Source of the DNA: an uncultured Elusimicrobiales bacterium
Lineage (GTDB): Bacteria > Elusimicrobiota > Elusimicrobia > Elusimicrobiales > Elusimicrobiaceae
Length of the DNA stretch: 21,876 nucleotides
NCBI GenBank assembly: GCA_934667625.1
Contig: CAKUMH010000014.1
Coordinates: 1-21,876 of the forward strand
Reading direction: 5' to 3'
Shown: positions 16,401 through 21,485 of the stretch, piece after piece
How the letters are laid out: the number at the start of each line of letters is the position of its first letter
How positions within the stretch are numbered: the stretch's first letter is position 1
The notes under the pieces: model-generated
Told to the model about the DNA's origin: nothing
Seen by the model: only the letters and a program-made list of their open reading frames with translations
Database searches by the model: none
Made by a program: the position numbers and the translations under genes

Positions 16401-17347
16401 GACGCCAAGGTCGTCATCAGGCGGAACTCGCCGGAATCCTCCTTGGGTCCTGCGTCGCGGAGAGCCAAAATTTCTTGGTAAAAGGCCCTGCTTGCATCCA
16501 ACCCACTTGGATCCAATTGGCAGTTCGCGCTCACCGGCTCCATACGAAAAGTCCCAAAATCAGTCGTTTTTAGTGTAGGAATTGTTACCGGGTCAAATTG
16601 CTGATAAAGCGGATTTTGTTGTCCCGTTTGGGCATAGTAGCGTTGAATTTTTGTTAACAGAATGCGCAGCGTGCCTACCGCCATTACCTGTTCAATCGTG
16701 GTATAAGTGCCGGTACTGAGCTCATTTAAGCGGTACAAAACACGCAATTCAACCGCCGGGAGCAAATCGTTAAGCACTATTTGCCAATCGTCAGTCAACT
16801 CCGTCATGACGGCCTCTAGCGTATTGCCCAAAATTTCCGCAGCATAGTAAGTATCTTGTTCAGGACGGTAGGAAGGGGTCAGCGGATCTATAAAATCCAC
16901 CAAATCGTTCAGTTGCAGTTCATTCTGTTTGTACAGGTCCAGCACGGGATTTCCCACTAACCCTGTCAGTTGGGAAAAATCCGGTCGGACTATTTTAAGG
17001 TGCCCCGTATCATCCCGCGTAACGGTCGGTTTGGGGGCCTCTTTGCGCATTTTTCCATAGTAGCCCACCGACGCCCGATGCAAATGATCAATGGCCGCCT
17101 GCATTTCGCACAAGTCAAAAGCTTCCTCATACTCCTGCAACGCCGCCGCCAATTCCAACGCCGCCGGAGAAAGTTGCTGTGCATTCTCCGCACGGTCCAC
17201 GGCCTGCTCAATATCTTGCGTCAACCGGGCATGGGGAGCCAGCTGTTGTTTTGAGTCAGACGGTTTAGCCGCCGTCGCCCAACCGCTTGGCAATAACGCA
17301 TTACAGGCAAACACAATAGCAAGTACAAGGCGGAACATTTTTTGCAT
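13448..17347 (-). CDS. Large exported protein with an internal DnaJ-like J domain
   Basis: This 1,299-residue protein matches no full-length family I can name. It starts at ATG 17347 (SD GGAGAGG, 5 bases away). The signal peptide has a hydrophobic core at residues 5-20 and likely cleavage near WATA at 23-26. VFAC at 12-15 is a poor lipobox. A helical region runs to about 550, a hydrophobic stretch lies near 571-600, and the landmark RPGFNYG near 747-753. A J domain occupies about 876-946 with the catalytic HPD at 907-909 (YHPDKW), the motif by which J proteins stimulate Hsp70 ATPase. A segment like WNVSD...DPWEKWQKDAWK is near 1050, then a Gln/Glu-rich coiled coil and an acidic tail (EEEYYDPYYGG). 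Export and a J domain conflict, because DnaK is cytosolic. It shares ordered landmarks with the giant protein and is divergent from an exported phosphatase. Confidence 0.88.
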   Translation of the reverse strand: MQKMFRLVLAIVFACNALLPSGWATAAKPSDSKQQLAPHARLTQDIEQAVDRAENAQQLSPAALELAAALQEYEEAFDLCEMQAAIDHLHRASVGYYGKMRKEAPKPTVTRDDTGHLKIVRPDFSQLTGLVGNPVLDLYKQNELQLNDLVDFIDPLTPSYRPEQDTYYAAEILGNTLEAVMTELTDDWQIVLNDLLPAVELRVLYRLNELSTGTYTTIEQVMAVGTLRILLTKIQRYYAQTGQQNPLYQQFDPVTIPTLKTTDFGTFRMEPVSANCQLDPSGLDASRAFYQEILALRDAGPKEDSGEFRLMTTLASYAIAYAVEQGNVGQIKAILDLFDEGPKETDFFQTYTPVLSDLFTQLAENIKFSVAGKDIRNDVLELLVSFSDPKEHSVPARIFALEAAGLIFRSEILPPQEEMKNRFFVINQQVSSQDTEIRSLLAKRAVDIYATLTNTGVYGMQSYGMDAAQMQQLADKIAVIYNTFANDDLQWDTSRKHHPKSYVLDKGADGRTLVLNKEGSIPRLRVQGQGYQLQLPNQDLVEVSGFGQDSNGRWIAMDLKNKVNRRKADKEASAAFATFVGEVLLWVYGGEIFSLVGKAYRAAKGAMIALPKAVKPLMSVKNGRLILPSKRSWKAFSGILKREVKYQNLTATLRENGYVLSATRVEKVSRPAQEVSPVIPSSHRLVEHATPGNYATTMMRDVRHAGGSTTVWEPVTRPMTSISGLRNRAWRGLKQRGPIEELHLSWHRPGFNYGQVTLKVPEGSALRTNGIRSRKDWRYFLRNAKGADGQAVEFVPLKRYDLPGASWLTPSRRAQTWVGREETLQAATKEALAADASLAAESADATFAYFKYTPEGWVRVSQDEFMRLGERLTVKPTVNYYKVLQVNPSASREEIVSQYKRLIREYHPDKWASAPVAQQEAAAEMTTQLNKAYEAVGKSPKARAAYDATFHQGGLLGVGPLEDALHQPLLADANGFSLAITRNSGMTAEGFNPLSRGIGFNAENWSKAGLDSQVATYLAKTNQAEQALAGRNLYLFNTNFTRNFLGTSLAFGVWNVSDLVLADPWEKWQKDAWKRQQRKFLTGFGKDFNNFLDEAVAAEKENPSMFGVYESVVRSMQNTFVFTGSTMGFLLQWPYYKVFGLPEVSEGERMGLSMAHMRWQLGQTMKEAGEIAAAQEQEQQSQQLTECLQELDETEAWYLEALAPLESTDPTILKDVKAYFADCRQEVQKIISARLDWGAKESQVSRLFADLTKKLQTRIEGAQHQKEILSTEEEYYDPYYGGIWEEDPSDPLSGEDTPL

Positions 17348-17379
17348 AAGGACCTCTCCAAAAAGTGTTATATAATTTG

Positions 17380-17408
17380 ATTGTATCGTTTTTAGGCCAA
17401 AATGCCAT
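17380..17408 (-). promoter_or_regulatory. Candidate promoter of the J-domain gene
   Basis: On the minus strand ATGGCA (17403-17408), a 17-base spacer and TACAAT (17380-17385) match sigma-70 boxes at 4/6 and 5/6. One copy of the TAGGCC-AAAA-TGCC motif (17393-17406) sits inside the spacer and touches the -35, so a protein bound there would compete with or reposition RNA polymerase. TATATAA-like sequences closer to the gene are alternatives. Confidence 0.4.
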
Positions 17409-17447
17409 GGGTCCTTGGACCTAAATTTTCCCTAGGCCAAAATTTCC
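17393..17447. promoter_or_regulatory. Operator-like motif cluster between the divergent J-domain and phosphatase genes
   Basis: TAGGCC-AAAA-TGCC at 17393-17406 and TAGGCC-AAAA-TTTCC at 17433-17447 are direct copies 40 bases apart. Between them, GGTCC-TT-GGACC (17410-17421) forms a perfect-armed dyad. Similar elements precede the giant gene and the ankyrin gene. The cluster lies between two divergent promoters and could control both. Confidence 0.5.
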
Positions 17448-17460
17448 TTTTTTCTGGGCC

Positions 17461-17489
17461 TTGCGTTTTATCCGCAGACGCGGTATAGT
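17461..17489 (+). promoter_or_regulatory. Phosphatase promoter (leaderless type)
   Basis: TTGCGT (17461-17466), a 17-base spacer and TATAGT (17484-17489) form a clear promoter ending six bases before the ATG at 17496. There is no SD. The sequence GGGCC directly before the -35 and a GCAGA in the spacer also occur in the giant gene's promoter. Confidence 0.65.
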
Positions 17490-17495
17490 ATAAAT

Positions 17496-18203
17496 ATGAC
17501 CAAGCTACGACTACTCGTCCTTTTATTCATCACTTTGTGCACCACCTTCCCGGTTTCGGCACAGCCGCTTGTGCGCCGCGGCTTGCAAGTCACCAAAGCC
17601 TTCCGCGCAGCGCCGGTCCGCCCCCGGCCAATCGTACTTTCCCAACCGCGCGTGGTGCGCTATTTTGGGCATCAAACCATTCCGCATCTTCGCCCAGTGC
17701 AGATTTCTACGCCGCATATTTCCCGGGCAATTGCCCGCGCCTCCAGGTTCCCGCACGTTCACTTGAGACCCCTCAACCTGCCGGGCCTCAAAAACGCGTA
17801 CCAGGTGTCCAATAACCTTTACCGCGGCGCCTTGCCCACCCGCCAAGGTTACGAAGCGTTAGCCAAAATGGGCATCAAAACCATTATCAATTTGCGTGTC
17901 TCCGAACCGGACAAAGCGCTGACGGAAGGCCTTCCGCTCACCGTCTATCATATCCCGGTCAATCCGTTTTTATTTAACGACCGCCACGCCAAACGGTTTT
18001 TGGAGATTGCCTCCAACCCTGCCAACTACCCCATTTACGTGCATTGTTTGTACGGCTCGGACCGTACCGGTGCCATGGTAGCGCTTTACCGCGTCAAAGT
18101 GCAGCACTGGCCCAAAGAGCGCGCCCTGCAGGAAATGTTCACCCCGGCCTTTGGGTTTGACGAGGTGTTCTTCCCGCTCACCCGCTATATAGAAAATCTC
18201 TAA
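17496..18203 (+). CDS. Exported dual-specificity/tyrosine-type protein phosphatase
   Basis: This 235-residue protein has a signal peptide at residues 1-22 (cleavage after VSA), a basic, Pro/Arg-rich region (about 25-95), then a cysteine phosphatase domain (about 100-232). The catalytic loop is HCLYGSDRTG, with nucleophile C184 and phosphate-binding R190 (HCX5R). The preceding NLYRGALPTRQGYEALAKMG resembles the start of bacterial DSP/PTP-like domains. D139 in SEPDKAL is a possible general acid, not proven. Such enzymes remove phosphate from phosphotyrosine, other phosphoproteins or inositol phosphates. Here the enzyme would act outside the cytoplasm, so secreted phytase-like or inositol-phosphate substrates are possible. 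The ATG follows a -10 box by six bases with no SD. A terminator follows at 18287. It is divergent from, and may be coregulated with, the J-domain gene. Confidence 0.87.
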   Translation: MTKLRLLVLLFITLCTTFPVSAQPLVRRGLQVTKAFRAAPVRPRPIVLSQPRVVRYFGHQTIPHLRPVQISTPHISRAIARASRFPHVHLRPLNLPGLKNAYQVSNNLYRGALPTRQGYEALAKMGIKTIINLRVSEPDKALTEGLPLTVYHIPVNPFLFNDRHAKRFLEIASNPANYPIYVHCLYGSDRTGAMVALYRVKVQHWPKERALQEMFTPAFGFDEVFFPLTRYIENL

Positions 18204-18286
18204 TTTTCAAACCCAGAATCCGAAATTATCGTCTCATCGCCCAAATGTCACTTGATTTTCGGGTAATTATCCGCTATACCAGCTGT

Positions 18287-18340
18287 AAAAGCCTTGGAAG
18301 CCTGCCCTTGCACGGTAGGTGTACCCAAGGCTTTTGCTTT
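18287..18340 (+). terminator. Terminator of the phosphatase gene
   Basis: An 11-bp stem, AAAAGCCTTGG (18287-18297) with CCAAGGCTTTT (18325-18335), encloses a loop that has its own short CCTGCC/GGTAGG pairing. A T-rich tail (TTTTGCTTTG) follows. It lies 83 bases past the phosphatase stop. Confidence 0.72.
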
Positions 18341-18344
18341 GTGT

Positions 18345-18380
18345 AAAACGCCCCCGACACTTTAATTTAGTGCCGGGGGC
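18345..18380 (-). terminator. Terminator of the GNAT acetyltransferase gene
   Basis: GCCCCCGACAC (18350-18360) pairs with GTGCCGGGGGC (18370-18380) with one mismatch. On the minus strand GTTTTACAC follows. It lies six bases beyond the acetyltransferase stop and faces the phosphatase terminator back to back. Confidence 0.75.
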
Positions 18381-18386
18381 ATCGGT

Positions 18387-19004
18387 TTAGAACAATTGTC
18401 CAGGAAGTTTTAGCTTTTCTTTGGGCGGAAAGTTTTTATCAAACACCTCCGCCTGTTGCGGATCCACCAAATACACCTGTGGCGGGGCATATTCGCCCGT
18501 CACGCCATGCAAATATCCGGGGAGCAATTCCTTGCACAAAAAGAACGAGTCATCCGCCCCAGCGGGCAATCCATGGTAGCGAATTCCAAATTCTCTGGCA
18601 AAGGTAAAACCGCTTTTTCCGTAAAAGCCGATATTTCCTTCAAAACATACGGCCCCATATCCCAACATTTTGGCCTTTTCAAGCGAGTAATCTAGCAGTT
18701 TTTTCCCATAGCCTTTGCGTTGAAAAGCGGGAGCGATACAAATTGGTCCCATGGCCAGTATAGGGATACTTCTCCTGTCATCCGCCTTAATCTGTGCGCG
18801 GACAAATACATTCTGCCCGATAATCTGCCCCGCTGCTTCCAAAACAAAGTTCAGCTCCGTCACAAAAGCAGGGTCTGTACGCAGGCAGTGCAGCACATAA
18901 TGTTCCAAACACCCCGGGCGATAGACGTTCCAAAAAGCCTCTTTTACTAAATTTTCTACAGTATATTGTTCCTCTTTTTTCTCTAAACGAATTTGATAAT
19001 TCAT
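18387..19004 (-). CDS. GNAT-family N-acetyltransferase (YhbS-like)
   Basis: This 205-residue cytoplasmic enzyme would transfer an acetyl group from acetyl-CoA to an amine. The acetyl-CoA-binding motif A, PAFQRKGYGKKLLDYSLEKA (consensus Q/R-x-x-G-x-G/A), follows the strand GPICIA at about 86-91. The later segments GFYGKSGFTFAREFGIRYHG and ELLPGYLHGVTGEY are typical of the YhbS-like GNAT group (COG3153-like). Length is a little above the usual 160-180 residues. The substrate cannot be told; small amines, antibiotics or protein N-termini are all possible in this group. ATG at 19004 has a perfect SD (AGGAGG, five bases away). A long leader of about 130 bases with two possible folds precedes it, which hints at post-initiation control. 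Its terminator is at 18345-18380, so it is monocistronic. Confidence 0.9.
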   Translation of the reverse strand: MNYQIRLEKKEEQYTVENLVKEAFWNVYRPGCLEHYVLHCLRTDPAFVTELNFVLEAAGQIIGQNVFVRAQIKADDRRSIPILAMGPICIAPAFQRKGYGKKLLDYSLEKAKMLGYGAVCFEGNIGFYGKSGFTFAREFGIRYHGLPAGADDSFFLCKELLPGYLHGVTGEYAPPQVYLVDPQQAEVFDKNFPPKEKLKLPGQLF

Positions 19005-19138
19005 AAATTCCTCCTGATAATTTTTTGTGAAATACCAAGAGGCTGTGCACCTTAAGATAACACTAACCTCTCGGTTAGGCTACCCTTTCCAACATATTTA
19101 AATGTTTCAAACAAACACTCCTTATTTTGACTGTTACT
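19005..19138 (-). promoter_or_regulatory. Structured leader with possible tiny ORF upstream of the acetyltransferase
   Basis: On the minus strand, SD AAGGAG (19118-19123) precedes by seven bases a TTG that opens an 11-codon ORF (MKHLNMLERVA, 19110-19075). Its stop codon lies in the first arm of hairpin CTAACC-GAGA-GGTTAG (19063-19078). A competing stem pairs CCGAGAGG (19067-19074) with CCTCTTGG (19035-19042). The two folds cannot coexist, as in translation-coupled attenuators. No U-tract follows, so control would more likely act on translation. The function is inferred. Confidence 0.4.
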
Positions 19139-19144
19139 TTGGAT

Positions 19145-19153
19145 ATTATAGCA
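19145..19153 (-). promoter_or_regulatory. Extended -10 promoter of the acetyltransferase gene
   Basis: On the minus strand TGC then TATAAT (19145-19153) is a consensus extended -10. A TTGAAA lies 20 bases further upstream, too far to be an ideal -35. Predicted transcription start is near 19138. Confidence 0.55.
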
Positions 19154-19203
19154 AATCGCCCCGCCTCTATTTTCAACCGTCACAGGTGACAGGTTCTCAT
19201 AAA

Positions 19204-19545
19204 GTCATGGTGAACTTGTTTCAGCATCTACCTTTTGTGCCGTTCGTCATTACCGTTCCCGTCGTCATCCTAGAATGCTCTTGCGGCCCGCCAATAGAGC
19301 CGTCGCCCTGGAAGGTTGTAGTCCAGGGTCTCGCCGTTGTCGTTCCCTGTCGTCGCCCTGGAAGGTTTCTGTCCAGGGTCTCGCCGTTTTCCCTTTCCGC
19401 CGTCATTCACTAAGCGCCGTGGCGGCCCGCCAAAAGAGTTGTCATCCTGGAGCGTTTTTGTCCAGGATCTCGTTGTTGTCGTTCGTCGTTATCCATAAGG
19501 AAGAGATGCTGGACTAAAACCTTCCAGCATGACTTTTTTTATTTT
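19204..19545. repeat. Cluster of short palindromic (REP-like) repeats, left copy
   Basis: Two near-identical 37-base units (19302-19338 and 19352-19388) each form a CCCTGGA/TCCAGGG hairpin. A diverged third unit is at 19441-19477. A fourth type begins GTCATGGTGAACTTG at 19204. Bases 19231-19290 are identical to 21717-21776, and 19479-19533 match 21802-21856 with three differences. The last part contains GCTGGA...TCCAGC followed by T7 (19508-19540), which could also terminate transcription. No coding potential is evident. Confidence 0.8.
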
Positions 19546-19600
19546 ACCTTTTGCCGTTTTCCCCTGCTGCCGTCATCCTTTTTTTCCTCCTTTACGCCAA

Positions 19601-19632
19601 AGCGCCCCCGCCGTACACTCGGCGGGGGCGCT
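19601..19632 (-). terminator. Strong hairpin after the ankyrin gene
   Basis: A perfect 13-bp stem (AGCGCCCCCGCCG at 19601-19613 with 19620-19632) has a six-base loop and lies 36 bases past the ankyrin stop. The U-tract in the minus direction is poor (only TT before GGCG), so it may stabilise the 3' end as much as terminate. Confidence 0.65.
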
Positions 19633-19668
19633 AGGCACTATCGTACTTTATCTTTTACAAACGTTTGT

Positions 19669-21354
19669 TTATTCCGTAGCTCCTTTGCTAGTCAAAAAGT
19701 AAGCTATGTCAAAATTATCTACTTCAAAAGTTGCAACAGCTAACATCTTATTTGGGTAAACTGGCATTCTTCTGGTACCACCTGTAATATAGACATAACC
19801 GGAAATATACCCGTTTACATCGCCCCCTTTCTCAACACAGAGCTTGGTTAGCGCTAGACTTTGGTTGTGGATAGCCGTTCCCAAAAGGCGCGTAAAATCA
19901 ACCTTTTTCTCGTTGTAGTTTTGGAGGAGCACATTGAATAATTTCAGGTCTTTCTTGGCAACTGCCTGCTCTAAGAAATAGTGACACTTAGGGATCTGCT
20001 TGTAAGGAAGAATCTGCTTCAAAAATTCTATATCTCCATTATTAATAGCCACAACAAGCAGTTCTTCTGTGTCATCTTCCGGGACGACGCCCTCGTAGTC
20101 CCTACCTTCATTAACAGTAGGCACAACACACCGCTCTGCTGAGTCATTCGGGGCGCCGTTTTTTATCAGCGAGACCACCTCACTCTTTCTTTTCCGCTTA
20201 TACAACTTAAGCAAGGTGCTTCCCGAGGTAGCCGCAGCAGCTTTTTTTACATCACCACCTGCTAGTTGTAATTTAGACCAGGGCATCCCGTTCTGAAGAG
20301 CAGCATTATACGCTGAGAAATGGGCACCATGTGAGCGCAATAGAGCTATCATCTCCTTAGACAAAGTTTTTCCTATTGGCCATCCACTTACGTGGAATTC
20401 ATCCCATGTTTCCTCAGAGGACGCCAGTTCGTTAATGGCATTATCCAACGCCTTCTGACTAAAGTGACGGTTTTTCAACAACCATTCAGCCATGTGAATA
20501 TGGTTGGCTCTAGCAGAATATGCCAAAATTTTGTCATAATCGTCCTGCGACAGTAGTGAAGGTAGCCCCCCACCCTCAATCACGCGGTTTACTTTCCCAA
20601 TATTTCCACTCATAAAAGCACTAGCTACAGTCAGACGACCGGTGTCCCCTATTAATTTAAAATGCCCTCCGTCTCTAAGCAGCTCTATAAGCTCCATATC
20701 GCCATAATAAACGAGGTGTTGAATATTACCATCCCAGGATCCATACGCGAACCGGCTTTTGTCTTTGCGCAAGAGCATTTTCCATACATAAAGCTGGTTT
20801 TTGTCAAGGGTTGGCAGGGTATTCGAGCGTCTTTCTACTCGCAATATTACGTCTTTAGGCCGTAGCGGAAGAGGACGCCCTTCCGATATTGCACACACAA
20901 CAGCAGGAGAAGCCCCTCTATTGAGAAGATACTTCATCATGAGGATTTTGTTACTTTCAGCGGCTGCGCACAGCGCAGTGTATTTCACGGCGGAGTTCTT
21001 GTTCTTTGGCTTTACATAGGAGTTAATGTTCACTCCCTTGCCCAACAGATATTGCACCGCTTCTATGTGGCCTGCCTTTGCAGCAGCCCGCAGCGCCTTG
21101 GTAGAGTAGTCTGGCCAGTGCGTGGAGGAGCGCGCCTGTTTGTAACCTTCATCCATGGCCTTCAAGTTACCTTTGGCCGCATTTTTTACAAACTGCTCAC
21201 CGGCCCGCTTTTTCACCTTATCGGTAACAGCGAGCTTTTCAATCAGCACATCAGCCAACCCGGGATCCGGGTTCGGGTCCGGTGCCGGAGCCGCGGCAAA
21301 GCACGCAGGCGCTGCCACCAGCAACGCAAGCAACAATACAAAAGATTTTTTCAT
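19669..21354 (-). CDS. Exported ankyrin-repeat-like protein
   Basis: This is a 561-residue protein when started at the ATG at 21354, which has SD GGGAGGA and opens a good signal peptide (MKKSFVLLLALLVAAPACFA, cleavage near residue 20-22). The frame stays open up to an ATG at 21492, but that lies upstream of the promoter at 21391-21419, so the longer form is unlikely. Degenerate ankyrin repeats are visible: ALRAAAKAGHIEAVQYLLGK, then TALCAAAESNKILMMKYLLN with RGASPAVVCA, and near the C-terminus FLEQAVAKKDLKLFNVLLQN and KLCVEKGGDVNGY. Ankyrin repeats mediate protein-protein contacts; export suggests an envelope or secreted partner. No enzyme domain is seen. By eye parts of the gene are more A/T-rich than its neighbours (about 40-48% G+C in lines I counted), and repeat clusters flank it on both sides, so recent acquisition is possible. 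Confidence 0.83.
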   Translation of the reverse strand: MKKSFVLLLALLVAAPACFAAAPAPDPNPDPGLADVLIEKLAVTDKVKKRAGEQFVKNAAKGNLKAMDEGYKQARSSTHWPDYSTKALRAAAKAGHIEAVQYLLGKGVNINSYVKPKNKNSAVKYTALCAAAESNKILMMKYLLNRGASPAVVCAISEGRPLPLRPKDVILRVERRSNTLPTLDKNQLYVWKMLLRKDKSRFAYGSWDGNIQHLVYYGDMELIELLRDGGHFKLIGDTGRLTVASAFMSGNIGKVNRVIEGGGLPSLLSQDDYDKILAYSARANHIHMAEWLLKNRHFSQKALDNAINELASSEETWDEFHVSGWPIGKTLSKEMIALLRSHGAHFSAYNAALQNGMPWSKLQLAGGDVKKAAAATSGSTLLKLYKRKRKSEVVSLIKNGAPNDSAERCVVPTVNEGRDYEGVVPEDDTEELLVVAINNGDIEFLKQILPYKQIPKCHYFLEQAVAKKDLKLFNVLLQNYNEKKVDFTRLLGTAIHNQSLALTKLCVEKGGDVNGYISGYVYITGGTRRMPVYPNKMLAVATFEVDNFDIAYFLTSKGATE

Positions 21355-21390
21355 AAGGGGTCCTCCCGATAATAAAGTGCTTATAAGGAT

Positions 21391-21419
21391 AGTATAATTG
21401 ATTAATTGATTTATTACAA
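21391..21419 (-). promoter_or_regulatory. Promoter of the ankyrin gene
   Basis: On the minus strand TTGTAA (21414-21419), a 17-base spacer and TATACT (21391-21396) form a good sigma-70 promoter. The predicted leader is about 30 bases, ending at the SD before the ATG at 21354. This decides the shorter start. Confidence 0.65.
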
Positions 21420-21445
21420 GGGGTGTTATTGACCTAACACGAGGG

Positions 21446-21482
21446 TAGGCCCTTTGGCACCCTGTTTGTAGGCCCAAAGGCC
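21446..21482. promoter_or_regulatory. Operator-like motif pair upstream of the ankyrin promoter
   Basis: TAGGCC-CTTT-GGCACC (21446-21461) and TAGGCC-CAAA-GGCC (21469-21482) are two copies of the motif also found upstream of the giant, J-domain, phosphatase and merR genes. They sit about 27-63 bases upstream of the -35, on the activator side of the promoter. Function is inferred from recurrence. Confidence 0.5.
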
Positions 21483-21485
21483 TTG

